This document shows, piece by piece, positions 35,330-43,911 of a stretch of DNA of 64,000 nt. Source of the stretch: Marinobacter azerbaijanicus (lineage in GTDB: Bacteria; Pseudomonadota; Gammaproteobacteria; Pseudomonadales; Oleiphilaceae); NCBI RefSeq assembly GCF_030250645.1, contig NZ_JASSVS010000001.1:248001-312000 (forward strand), read 5' to 3'. Under the pieces are notes generated by a model. It ran no database searches. It was not told the DNA's origin and saw nothing but the letters and a program-made list of their open reading frames with translations. Made by a program: the position numbers and the translations under genes. How positions within the stretch are numbered: position 1 is the first letter of the stretch; the number at the start of each line of letters is the position of its first letter.

Positions 35330-37276
35330 TCAGCCGACACCTTTGGGGCCAGGTCTGGCGAACAGGTCCTGGTGATCAACGCGAATGGACAGCCTCTGCT
35401 CGCGCGCCTGAGCCAGACGCCTGTCAAACCAGTGAGTCACACGCTGCCGCTCGTCAGGCGCCTGCTCAAGCACTGCCTGCTGCCAGCCTTCCAGCAAGGC
35501 CACCTGCAGGTCGGAGTATTGCGAAGTCAGGTGCCAGGGGCTGGGCGCAAGCGACACATGGTAGCCATGGCCGGCCAGTTGGGCCTGCAGATAACCCGTC
35601 GCATCCGGCCCCATGGCTGCGCCCGCGCCCTTTTCGCGGTGCTGGTGGGCATTGACGGTATCCCGTATCCAGGAGTCATCCGCCTCGGCAGGCGACAACT
35701 CGAACCGACCATCGTAGGTCAGCGCGATCAACACACCTGCATTGCGTGCTGCGACTGCATTGGCCAGTGCCTTCAGCCACTCAGCGGACATCAGGTCGAT
35801 CAGGGCGGACGCGGTTACCAGCCGGGTATCGTCGGGCATCTGGTGAGCCAGTCCCCGGGCCGTTAACTGGCAGACCCGGATTTCCAGTGGTACATCCAGC
35901 TGCTTCACCCGTTCTGCCGCCTGCGACAGAAGCTCTTCGTCCTGGTCCAGCAACACCCAGCTCTGGGGTACCGTCAGGGCAGGCACCAGGAACCGGGCGT
36001 TGGAGCCAGTCCCGGTGCCGAGGTCGGTTATCACCAGCGGGGGTGCGTGCTCACCACTGAAGGTGTTCGGAGTCTTGTACTCCCGCTCCGCCCAGGCCAG
36101 CACCTCCGCCATCAGTGAGCGATTGCGGGCGCGATGGTCTGCCGGCTCCCGCAGAGTTAACCAGTGGCTATCAAAAAGCGTCGGATCGCTGTCTGGCAGC
36201 AGGCTTGCCAATGCATCCTGAAACTCTCGCGCAGCGGTCTCCCAACGGCGCAGTTTCCGCGATTCCCTCGCCGCTTGGCGGGCCGCTACGGCCAACTTTC
36301 CTGGATTACTCAACCAGCCCGCAAGACAACGGCCAAGCTGCGCCACATCGCCGGCCCGATACTGCTGTATCCCTGGGCGGTTGCCTGTGCTTGCCAGGGC
36401 GCCGCCATCGCTAGTGATGACCGGCAGGCCCGCAGCCAGGGCTTCATCGATCACCATGCCGTAGCCCTCGTAAAGGGACGGAAACACAAAGATGTCCGCT
36501 TCGCTATAGGCCGCTTCCAGGCCCTCATCATCAAGTTCTCCTGCCAGGGTGATGCGCTGTTCGAGTCCACGGCGCTTTACAAGATCTCTTATTTGCCGGC
36601 TATAGCCCTCGTCCCGCTGTGTTGATCCTGCCAGTGTGCAGTGCCACGGCAGGTGCTGAAGGGCACTGAGAGCTTCGATCAGTTGGTGTTGGGCCTTGCG
36701 GGGCGAGAGGTGCGCGACGCACAGCAGGTTGACGGTGTCGCGGGGCAGGCTTCGGGGCCTGCCTTCAGTGGTGACCATGGCAATGGTATCAGCGCCCGGC
36801 TCCACCACGCGGATACGATGTGTGGGCACGTCGTAGGCCTGCAGGCGCTGCGCTGTGTGTTGGCTGGTGGTGATCACACCGGCAACTTCGGCCAGTGCCC
36901 GGCGCTCGGCCCTGAACAACCAGTCGCGGGTTTCGGCCGGTAAACCGGTTTCATCTGCCAGAGGATGATGCACCAGCGCGACAATACGCAAACGTCGGGT
37001 ATGGGCAGCAACAGCATCCGGCATTGCTCCCATGGCCAGTCCGTCCAGCACCACCCGGGAGCCGTCGGCCAAACCAGCCAGCAGACTGCCCATCGAGGCT
37101 TCTGCCCGGCCATCCGGAATCGGGAAGCTTCCGCTCAGGCCCCTGCGGGATGCGTCGACACCAATATCCCTGAGCCCCTCGGCTATACGACGCACATACC
37201 GATACCCGCCCGTGTTCTGGTCAGGGTTGCCCGGGACAACAAACACCACCGATGGTGACGCCTCAGAGTTTGCCAT
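35330..37276 (-). CDS. Fusion of GT4 glycosyltransferase and SAM methyltransferase
   Basis: 648-residue two-enzyme protein. Residues about 1-370 form a GT4 glycosyltransferase: VVPGNPDQNTGGYRYVRRI, LLCVAHLSPRKAQHQLIEAL, and the E-x7-E donor site in YEGYGMVIDEALAAGLPV. Residues about 400-648 form a class I methyltransferase with SAM motif I in VITDLGTGTGSNARFL and a following LLDQDEELL. The two activities probably act in turn on one glycolipid or small molecule. The ATG at 37276 overlaps the pterin-synthase-like gene by 14 bases; an ATG at 37309 is also possible. Confidence 0.85.
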   Translation of the reverse strand: MANSEASPSVVFVVPGNPDQNTGGYRYVRRIAEGLRDIGVDASRRGLSGSFPIPDGRAEASMGSLLAGLADGSRVVLDGLAMGAMPDAVAAHTRRLRIVALVHHPLADETGLPAETRDWLFRAERRALAEVAGVITTSQHTAQRLQAYDVPTHRIRVVEPGADTIAMVTTEGRPRSLPRDTVNLLCVAHLSPRKAQHQLIEALSALQHLPWHCTLAGSTQRDEGYSRQIRDLVKRRGLEQRITLAGELDDEGLEAAYSEADIFVFPSLYEGYGMVIDEALAAGLPVITSDGGALASTGNRPGIQQYRAGDVAQLGRCLAGWLSNPGKLAVAARQAARESRKLRRWETAAREFQDALASLLPDSDPTLFDSHWLTLREPADHRARNRSLMAEVLAWAEREYKTPNTFSGEHAPPLVITDLGTGTGSNARFLVPALTVPQSWVLLDQDEELLSQAAERVKQLDVPLEIRVCQLTARGLAHQMPDDTRLVTASALIDLMSAEWLKALANAVAARNAGVLIALTYDGRFELSPAEADDSWIRDTVNAHQHREKGAGAAMGPDATGYLQAQLAGHGYHVSLAPSPWHLTSQYSDLQVALLEGWQQAVLEQAPDERQRVTHWFDRRLAQAREQRLSIRVDHQDLFARPGPKGVG

Positions 37277-37661
37277 GATAGCTGGCCCAGGCAATGTGAG
37301 ACTCGCCAAGGGTTACCTTCATCCCACCCAGGCCTTTGCCTGTTTCTCCAAGCCTGCCCTGGTGGATGGCCGCGGCCATGCGGTCGAATACCGTGGCGGC
37401 CATGAATTCGGTGGTTGTGTTTCGGCCGGCGAATGCCTCCAAATCATCCAGATTCTTCATGTTGAACTCGGCGAGGACTTCCGACAGTACCTGACCCGCC
37501 AAGCCGATATCCACGATCAGGTCGTCACTGTCCAGGGCTTCCCGTTCGAAGGTGACATCAACAACGTAGGTGGCCCCGTGCAGGCCCTGCGCGGGACCAA
37601 AGATCTCTCCGTTGAAGCTGTGGGCAATCATCATGTGGTCCCTGACTGTGAGACTGAACAT
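37263..37661 (-). CDS. 6-pyruvoyltetrahydropterin synthase-like (QueD family), altered site
   Basis: 132-residue protein of the PTPS/QueD fold. Matching stretches are MIAHSFNGEIFG, LHGATYVVDVTF, DLIVDIGLAGQVLSEVL, RNTTTEFMAATVF and KVTLGESHIAWASYHG. The family binds zinc through a first histidine and a following HxH; here the HGH pair reads HGA, and the catalytic cysteine a few residues earlier is not present. The metal site is therefore incomplete or rebuilt, and the usual reaction on dihydroneopterin triphosphate is doubtful. The gene is tightly packed between the MDR dehydrogenase and the fusion gene. Confidence 0.8.
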   Translation of the reverse strand: MFSLTVRDHMMIAHSFNGEIFGPAQGLHGATYVVDVTFEREALDSDDLIVDIGLAGQVLSEVLAEFNMKNLDDLEAFAGRNTTTEFMAATVFDRMAAAIHQGRLGETGKGLGGMKVTLGESHIAWASYHGKL

Positions 37662-37694
37662 AGGGTTCTGCTTCCTCTGTGCGAATTAATGAAT

Positions 37695-38711
37695 TCAGCG
37701 ACGGTTATAGACAATACGGTGACACAGGGTGTCAGTGGCGGAGGGAATGCACTTGGTACCCCCGGCCCCGCCAGCAAGGGCGGCCATCACCTCCGGCAAC
37801 GATTCGAAAGGGCTTTCCCCGGTAATCAGGTTGTCCAGCACGTCATGCTGCAACAGATCCAGCGCCAGGGTCATGCGATCCCGGTACTGCCAGCGTGGCA
37901 CCTGTCCCGGGTTGAGGTGTCCGACCTGGCTTGAGCGGATCGTCAGGCGACGGGAATGAAAAGCATGGCCCAGTGGCAAGGGCACGGTTTGCGAGCCGTA
38001 CCAGCTCATCTCGATAATACGCCCCTCCATGCCCGCCAGTGCCAGGGCCGTTTCAAGTCCTGCCGGATGGCCGCTTGCATGGATGACAAGGTCGTGGTCG
38101 TCACGCTGGCAATGGGTGTGGAAATCCAGGCCAAGTGATTCCGCCACTGCCCGGCGGTCAGGATTAGTGTCCAGAGCCGTTACCCGGGTGCCCGGAATAC
38201 GGCTGGCAAGCCATGCCACCAGCAGGCCCACGACGCCAAGGCCCACCACCGCAATCCGATCCCCGATTACCGGAGCGGCATCCCAGAGGCCGTTCACCGC
38301 TGTTTCCATGTTCGCAGCCAGTACCGCCCGGCCCGCCGGCAGCCCCTCCGGCAAGGGTACAACCGCTGAAGCCGGCACCCGGTAGTCAGTCTGGTGGGGA
38401 AACAGACAGAACACTGACCGCCCCAACAGGTGATCGGGGCCGGAGAGCACCTGGCCGACACTGGCGTACCCATACTTCACCGGGAACGGGAAGTCTCCCT
38501 CCTGGAACGGCGCCCGCATGGTGTTAAATTCCGATTCCGGCACCTGGCTGGTATACACCAGTGTTTCTGTACCGCGGCTTATGCCCGAATACAGCGCCCG
38601 GACTTCCACCGCTGGATCGTCTGCGGTGGCAGACGCCGGGGAGTGATGGTCATGGGTCGCCTCACGAATCGCCCCTTCCAGAGGACCGGTGACCCAGAAT
38701 GCGTTTGTCAT
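37695..38711 (-). CDS. MDR-family alcohol dehydrogenase-like protein
   Basis: 338-residue medium-chain dehydrogenase. The N-terminal GroES-like domain has YSGISRGTETLVYTSQVP and KYGYASVGQVL where zinc enzymes show GHExxG, so the catalytic zinc set looks absent. The Rossmann motif is IAVVGLGVVGLLVAW. Overall it resembles BchC-type dehydrogenases. Substrate is unknown; it probably oxidises or reduces an intermediate of the local pathway. The frame is open to 38804, but the ATG at 38711 avoids overlapping the divergent gene. It is first in the minus-strand operon that runs to 34399. Confidence 0.82.
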   Translation of the reverse strand: MTNAFWVTGPLEGAIREATHDHHSPASATADDPAVEVRALYSGISRGTETLVYTSQVPESEFNTMRAPFQEGDFPFPVKYGYASVGQVLSGPDHLLGRSVFCLFPHQTDYRVPASAVVPLPEGLPAGRAVLAANMETAVNGLWDAAPVIGDRIAVVGLGVVGLLVAWLASRIPGTRVTALDTNPDRRAVAESLGLDFHTHCQRDDHDLVIHASGHPAGLETALALAGMEGRIIEMSWYGSQTVPLPLGHAFHSRRLTIRSSQVGHLNPGQVPRWQYRDRMTLALDLLQHDVLDNLITGESPFESLPEVMAALAGGAGGTKCIPSATDTLCHRIVYNRR

Positions 38712-38779
38712 ATCGTCTGTTTCCTTACAGCGCACGTAAGCAACTATAGTGCATACAGAAGCACATACGCAGAGGTTTG

Positions 38780-39502
38780 ATGATGGATTCCCGAACCCGG
38801 ACATTTCAACTTTCGCTGGCCGCCGATCTCAGCTGGGGAGCGATCCTGACGGCACTGCTCGCTGGTGGCGCCGGCGTCGTCTTGCGGCTGCCTCCCGGGT
38901 TCTATGGTATAGCGGCACTGCTGTACCTGGCCATCGCCCTCCCCGTTATTCGCCACTGGCCGACAAACCGGGACTTTGGCTGGGCGAACCGGGCTACCCT
39001 GGCGCGGGCTGCGTTGATTGTGCTGCTGGTCAGCCTGGCGCCGTTTATTGCCACCCTTGGGAACTGGCTATGGCTCTACGGGTCACTGTGTTTACTGGCG
39101 CTGATTCTGGACGGGGTTGACGGTGCTATCGCAAGGGCAACCCACACCTGCTCTGCTTTCGGTGCCCGTTTCGATATGGAGCTGGATGCGCTGTTCATTC
39201 TCGGGCTCTGTATTGCTGTACTGGCACTGGGAAAAGCCGGCACCTGGGTGTTGGCCCTCGGGCTGATGCGATACGCCTTTGTGGCGGCCGGTCATTGGCT
39301 GGACTTCATGAAACGGCCCCTGCCCGAAAGCTTCCGGCGTAAAACCGTGTGTGTCTGGCAGGTGGTGACCCTGATGATTGCCATTCTGCCTGTCACCTCA
39401 ACGACCTTTGCAACCTGGACACTCGCAACCGCACTGGCGCTGCTGTGCTATTCGTTCCTTACAGACCTGCGCTGGCTTTATCAATCAGGGAGACAGCCAT
39501 GA
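38780..39502 (+). CDS. CDP-alcohol phosphatidyltransferase family protein
   Basis: 240-residue inner-membrane enzyme. The complete CDP-alcohol signature D-x2-DG-x2-AR-x8-G-x3-D-x3-D is seen from LDGVDGAIARA to FGARFDMELD. About six hydrophobic helices surround it. It should move a phosphoalcohol or phosphatidyl group from a CDP-activated donor to an alcohol acceptor, making a phospholipid-like product. An AGAGG site precedes ATG codons at 38780 and 38783. It diverges from the MDR gene with only 68 bases between, so the two transcripts probably share control. The stop overlaps the YceI start (ATGA). Confidence 0.9.
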   Translation: MMDSRTRTFQLSLAADLSWGAILTALLAGGAGVVLRLPPGFYGIAALLYLAIALPVIRHWPTNRDFGWANRATLARAALIVLLVSLAPFIATLGNWLWLYGSLCLLALILDGVDGAIARATHTCSAFGARFDMELDALFILGLCIAVLALGKAGTWVLALGLMRYAFVAAGHWLDFMKRPLPESFRRKTVCVWQVVTLMIAILPVTSTTFATWTLATALALLCYSFLTDLRWLYQSGRQP

Positions 39503-40113
39503 AAAACGTTTTTTCAACCGCAGTCATTGCCACCACTACCGCCGCCAGCCTGGCGCTGGCCAGCCCTTCTGCCCTGGCCGAGCCGGAAACCTACGTACTT
39601 GATGATGAGCACTTTTCCATGGCCTTCGAGATCATGCATATCGGCTACGCGCCCGTTATGGGGATGTTCCGGGATGTGGAAGGCCAGTTCGAGTACGACG
39701 AGGAAGCCAAAGAGCTAACATCGGGCAAGCTGACCTTCAAGAGCAAGAGCGTGTTCACAAACCATGAAAAGCGGGACGAACATCTCCGTAACGAGGATTT
39801 CCTCAACAGCGGCAAATTCCCCGATATCATCTTCGAGGTGACGGAATTCGAGGCCACAGGGGATAACACAGGCGTTGTCACTGGCGACCTCACCCTGTTG
39901 GGCCAGACCCGCCCTGTGGACGTGCACGTCACTCTGAACAAGTCCGCCGAGTACCCCATTGGCCACGAGGAGTACACCCTGGGCCTGACTGCGGAAGCCA
40001 CCCTCAACCGCAGTGACTGGGGCATGACCTATGGCATCGAGAACGACCTGGTGGGTGACGAGGTACGCCTGCGGTTCGGGCTGGAAGCCATTCGCGAATC
40101 CGGCTGGTTCTGA
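39499..40113 (+). CDS. YceI-family periplasmic lipid-binding protein
   Basis: 204-residue exported protein. A signal peptide ends SALA (residue 27). The YceI lipocalin-like barrel follows, with FSMAFEIMHIGYAPVMGMF, FKSKSVFTNHEKRDEHLR and NRSDWGMTYG. Members bind polyisoprenoid or amphipathic lipids in the periplasm. The start codon overlaps the stop codon of the phosphatidyltransferase gene, so the two are coupled, hinting that YceI handles the lipid product of that enzyme. The upstream in-frame extension to 39349 lies inside the previous gene and is rejected. Confidence 0.93.
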   Translation: MKNVFSTAVIATTTAASLALASPSALAEPETYVLDDEHFSMAFEIMHIGYAPVMGMFRDVEGQFEYDEEAKELTSGKLTFKSKSVFTNHEKRDEHLRNEDFLNSGKFPDIIFEVTEFEATGDNTGVVTGDLTLLGQTRPVDVHVTLNKSAEYPIGHEEYTLGLTAEATLNRSDWGMTYGIENDLVGDEVRLRFGLEAIRESGWF

Positions 40114-40262
40114 AATAGGTGACCGCTGACCAGTGCAGTGCTCACCCTCCCGAGTGAGCACCAACCGGCTCACGGAAGAGCCATCTTCGCCCTTCCATGA
40201 TAAACTCCGCCGCTGTCCCGCTCCTGGCCGGGCCCAGTCTACTTCCTGCAAGGCGGTTGTGA

Positions 40263-41219
40263 ATGCCCCTGTCGAATACCCATAAATCGGACCTGTTACT
40301 GGTCATTGTTACCCTGATGGCTGCCATCAGCTGGATGTTTTCCAAGGAAGCGGTATTGCTGATGCCGCCGTTGATGTTCATGGCCATGCGCTTCCTTCTT
40401 GCGGGAAGTGTGCTGGCGGCGATTGCCTGGCCTTCGTTGCGACGGCTGAGCCTGGACCAGGTCAGGCGCAGTGCTGGCGTCGGGCTGGTGTTCGGGGTTG
40501 CCATGAGCTGCTGGGTGATGGGGCTGTTTCACGCCAGTCATGTGGGCGAAAGCGCCTTCCTCACCAGCCTGGGCGTGGTTATCGTGCCGGTCATCGCGCG
40601 GGTTGTCTTCCGGGAAATTCAACCACTGAGTACGTGGCTTGCAGTTCCGGTGGCCGTAGGCGGGCTGGCACTGCTTTCGTTGAAAAATGGCTTCCGGCCG
40701 GAAATTGGCCAGTTATTTTTTGTGGGTGCGGCGTTTATCTTTGCACTGTATTTCACCCTTAACACCCGTACCGCCAACCAGCGTACGGTGGTCAACCGCA
40801 GGGGTGAAACAGTAGAAAAGCACCGCGTACCCGCCCTGCCCCTGACTTCCATCGCTCTGCTCACCGTGGGAACCGTCACTCTGATTGAATCCACCCTGCT
40901 GGAGCCCTGGGTCCCCACCCTGGAGAATTTCTCAGGCATTCTGGCCATGTGGATCATCGCCAGCGCTGTGATCGGCACCGCTGGCCGTTTCCTGCTGCAG
41001 ACCTATGCCCAGAGCCTGTCCACCCATAGCCACGGGGTGGTCATTCTGGTGCTGGAGCCGGTCTGGGTTGCACTGTTTGCCGCCGGCTGGTTCAGCGAAA
41101 CCATGTCCGCCACACAACTGGCCGGCTGCGGGCTGATTTTCCTGGCTCTGCTGATCAATCGCTGGGGCGTGATCAGCAAGGCGGTAAAAGGCTGGCTCCG
41201 ATCGCAGAAAAGCGCCTGA
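40263..41219 (+). CDS. EamA/DMT-family transporter
   Basis: 318-residue inner-membrane transporter with ten hydrophobic segments in two EamA halves. The first half begins LLLVIVTLMAAISWMFSKEA and contains ASHVGESAFLTSLGVVIVPV; the second ends ILVLEPVWVALFAAGWFSE, the usual EamA hairpin. The insert between halves (NTRTANQRTVVNRRGE) is charged and cytoplasmic. Substrate unknown; relatives export amino acids or metabolites. It is a single gene whose stop codon lies next to the tRNA promoter. Confidence 0.92.
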   Translation: MPLSNTHKSDLLLVIVTLMAAISWMFSKEAVLLMPPLMFMAMRFLLAGSVLAAIAWPSLRRLSLDQVRRSAGVGLVFGVAMSCWVMGLFHASHVGESAFLTSLGVVIVPVIARVVFREIQPLSTWLAVPVAVGGLALLSLKNGFRPEIGQLFFVGAAFIFALYFTLNTRTANQRTVVNRRGETVEKHRVPALPLTSIALLTVGTVTLIESTLLEPWVPTLENFSGILAMWIIASAVIGTAGRFLLQTYAQSLSTHSHGVVILVLEPVWVALFAAGWFSETMSATQLAGCGLIFLALLINRWGVISKAVKGWLRSQKSA

Positions 41220-41225
41220 AAGAGG

Positions 41226-41254
41226 TTGACCACGCCCGTCGGAATCAGTATATT
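41226..41254 (+). promoter_or_regulatory. Promoter of tRNA-Val
   Basis: TTGACC (41226-41231), 17-base spacer, TATATT (41249-41254). Start predicted near 41261, 14 bases before the mature tRNA. A strong sigma-70 site. Confidence 0.8.
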
Positions 41255-41274
41255 TCGTTCCCGTTGCAGGACAC

Positions 41275-41351
<77 letters not shown>

Positions 41352-41383
41352 TCTCCGCAACAAAGGCATTGATCGTATCGTTC

Positions 41384-42376
41384 TCAATTTTCGGCCTTCA
41401 GCTCCAACAAATCCAGATTTTCCCTGTACCATTGAATTGTCTCGCGCAACCCGTCTTCAAGTAATGTCTTCGGTTTCCAGCCAAGCATTCGTTCGGCTTT
41501 TTCAATTGAACAGATGAGATTGCCAATCGCACCCTCCGGTTCGGCTTTGGCCCCGATTTGCAATTGCCCTACATTACCAATCTGCTTAACCACCATCTGG
41601 GCTATTTCCTTCAGCGTATGGACCTCACCGGATCCAATATTTATCACTTCTCCGGAAGGGCAATCGCTGTGAGCCGCGGTCAAAATCGCGTCGACCGCAT
41701 CATCGATGAAGAGCATATCCCACTGCTGTTCTCCCGATGTCATTGCGAAATCACTGCCCTTTAAGGCCGCGACAATCAGCGCGGGAAGAAAAAAGTCCAG
41801 CGCCCGCCCGGGCCCGTAGACGGATGACAGCCGCAAACAGATCACAGGAAAATGACATTGCCGATGGATGGCATTCAGGATAGCGGTAGTGGCAACCTGT
41901 GTGGCCGCATAGATTGAAACCGGTTGCTCACGCTGAGTTTCAACAAAGGGGAAAGGCCCTTCCCCATATTCGAGCAGGCCACCTATCCTGACAAAGCTGT
42001 GCAATCCCACCCCGGCTTGCGAGACGGCCTGAACAAGGTTCAGCGTTCCATGAAGATTGACTTCAAGGCTGGCTGAAAGTTGGCTGAAATCGGTAGTCCA
42101 CGGCTGCCCCATTGAGCCGCCTCCTAAATGAACCACCACTTCCGGCTTTACCTGACGGACGGCCCGAGAGATTGAGTGTATCTCGGTCAAATCCCCCGTC
42201 CAGCAATGGATTCGCGATTTTATATCATCAAGACGCCACAGCGAATGTTGCGCACGCACCAGAATATGGACCTCACACCCCATGGATACCAGCCTGCGCA
42301 CCAGATATGCGCCGATAAAACCGGTCCCTCCGGTAATCAGGTAGCGATTAGCCAGGTTTCTGTCTGCAGATTGCAA
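41384..42376 (-). CDS. NAD-dependent epimerase/dehydratase, YxxxQ variant
   Basis: 330-residue extended SDR. The Rossmann motif is ITGGTGFIGAYLVRRL (residues 14-29). The catalytic tyrosine Y156 is followed by AATQ, so the invariant lysine of YxxxK is Q160. Substrate-loop landmarks LRLSSVYGPGRALDFFLP and MLFIDDAVDAIL are intact, so the fold is kept. It may act as the 4-ketoreductase or epimerase that finishes the CDP-deoxysugar built by RfbF, RfbG and RfbH, but the altered motif makes the reaction uncertain. It is divergent from the rest of the locus and lies 32 bases from the tRNA. Confidence 0.8.
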   Translation of the reverse strand: MQSADRNLANRYLITGGTGFIGAYLVRRLVSMGCEVHILVRAQHSLWRLDDIKSRIHCWTGDLTEIHSISRAVRQVKPEVVVHLGGGSMGQPWTTDFSQLSASLEVNLHGTLNLVQAVSQAGVGLHSFVRIGGLLEYGEGPFPFVETQREQPVSIYAATQVATTAILNAIHRQCHFPVICLRLSSVYGPGRALDFFLPALIVAALKGSDFAMTSGEQQWDMLFIDDAVDAILTAAHSDCPSGEVINIGSGEVHTLKEIAQMVVKQIGNVGQLQIGAKAEPEGAIGNLICSIEKAERMLGWKPKTLLEDGLRETIQWYRENLDLLELKAEN

Positions 42377-42687
42377 TTAAGACTCCTCGAAAAGTTGCCT
42401 GTCAGGGGCGAGGCCCCCTGCGGCTTTATAGCATCGCCTGTACATAGACGCCAGAAAAGCACCAGCCAACCATTGGGCCCTGCCGTTAGAACCTCGGTCT
42501 GCCTCATGTTGAGGAAACGGTTTTCACAGTTACGACGCTGAAAGGAACGGCTCCTTTCATAAACCAGGAGGTTCATCTAATATAAATGTAACCCATAAGG
42601 AATCATGAGGCGCTGGTGCGGGCTGTGCGCACAATTTGCATCGCGTGGAGACCAGCTGCGGCAAGCGACAACAGGATTAACAGGATC
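42377..42687. other. Divergent promoter region of the second polysaccharide locus
   Basis: About 310 bases between the epimerase and the first plus-strand glycosyltransferase. It contains a GC-rich hairpin (about 42401-42418) and an AT-rich patch with TATAAA (42581-42586). No firm promoter pair or JUMPstart element was identified. Confidence 0.35.
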
Positions 42688-43815
42688 ATGAAGTTGGGAG
42701 TTAGCGCCTGGCGACTCAATGCTACTCGGTTTGGTGTGGCCCGCTACACCGATTACCTCGTCTCCGCAATGTCACGGCAGCTTACCCCAAACGACAGCAT
42801 CACCCTATTTGCCCCCACTGCAATCCTGCCGCAGATCAAAAGCCAAGGTGCGCCCATTTACGAACGCACGGTAGGGCCAAAACTCACCAATGCGCTGTGG
42901 GAGAACCTGATATTGCCATTTGCCTGCGGCGACATGGATGTCCTGTTCGGGCCCAGCTATACCCTCCCGCTAGTAAGCCGCGGCAAGAAAGTGGTTTGTA
43001 TCCACAGCGTCAATGAAGCAGAAAAAGGCCAGCACTCCCTTTGGTATACACTGACATACAGTCTCAAGTATCGACTCAGCACCAAGGTCGCTGATCGCGT
43101 TATTGTCAATTCGCAGTCCACTAAAGATCGAGTCGTCAGGTACTACGGTATTCCTCCGGAAAAAGTGGACGTAATCTGGCTGGGCGTCGACGAGAAATTC
43201 CGGCCCTTGGAGGGGGATCATGCCAATGCCATTGTGCGGGATACACGCCTGCAATATATTGGCGAGGATCGACCTTATGTGTTGTTTGTCGGGACCATGT
43301 CAGCACGTCGCAACATTCCAACGCTGATAAAAGCTTTCGCGAAAGCAAAAAAGCAGCATGATCTGCCACATGCACTATTTCTGGTTGGCCAGAATAAGGA
43401 AGACATACCCATAGACCAACTGGCGCGAGATTCAGGGGTTGAGGACAGCGTCGTGCATTTTGGCGGCACTTTCGAGAACCACGGCGGCATTATTCCTATT
43501 TATAACGCTGCAGATCTCTTCGTGATGCCCGCCAATACGGAAGGATTCTCACTGACGCTCCCGGAAGCCATGGCCTGTGGCGTTCCTGCCATAACCTCAG
43601 CCAGTTCTTCGCTTGGGGAAGTGGCCAACGGTTATGCCCACACGCTGGACCACATCGATGAGGAAAATCTGAGCGCAGCCATTGCTGAAGTGTTGACCGA
43701 TCGACAGCTTCATATGAAGCTTAAAGAGCGCGGACTAGAGCGTGCGAAAGAGCTTCGTTGGGACAAATGCGCAAAAAAAACCCTGGCGGTGCTGCGTCAG
43801 GTGGCAGAAAGTTGA
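42688..43815 (+). CDS. Glycosyltransferase family 4
   Basis: 375-residue GT-B enzyme. The acceptor-side loop is LGVSAWRLNATRFGVARYTD; the donor domain has YVLFVGTMSARRNIPTLIKA and the E-x7-E site in TEGFSLTLPEAMACGVPAI. It should transfer a sugar from a nucleotide donor to the growing repeat unit. The ATG at 42688 (MKLGVSAWRL) is preferred to the longer open frame from 42616. It opens a plus-strand run with rfbF and the C-methyltransferase gene. Confidence 0.9.
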   Translation: MKLGVSAWRLNATRFGVARYTDYLVSAMSRQLTPNDSITLFAPTAILPQIKSQGAPIYERTVGPKLTNALWENLILPFACGDMDVLFGPSYTLPLVSRGKKVVCIHSVNEAEKGQHSLWYTLTYSLKYRLSTKVADRVIVNSQSTKDRVVRYYGIPPEKVDVIWLGVDEKFRPLEGDHANAIVRDTRLQYIGEDRPYVLFVGTMSARRNIPTLIKAFAKAKKQHDLPHALFLVGQNKEDIPIDQLARDSGVEDSVVHFGGTFENHGGIIPIYNAADLFVMPANTEGFSLTLPEAMACGVPAITSASSSLGEVANGYAHTLDHIDEENLSAAIAEVLTDRQLHMKLKERGLERAKELRWDKCAKKTLAVLRQVAES

Positions 43816-43911
43816 ACCGTTGAACTAACGGAGTCATTTTGGACCATTTACGGCCTTCAACACATCGTGGGCCAAGTTTTAAGGCCCTTTGCATTGAGCA
43901 GGGAGAGGGAT

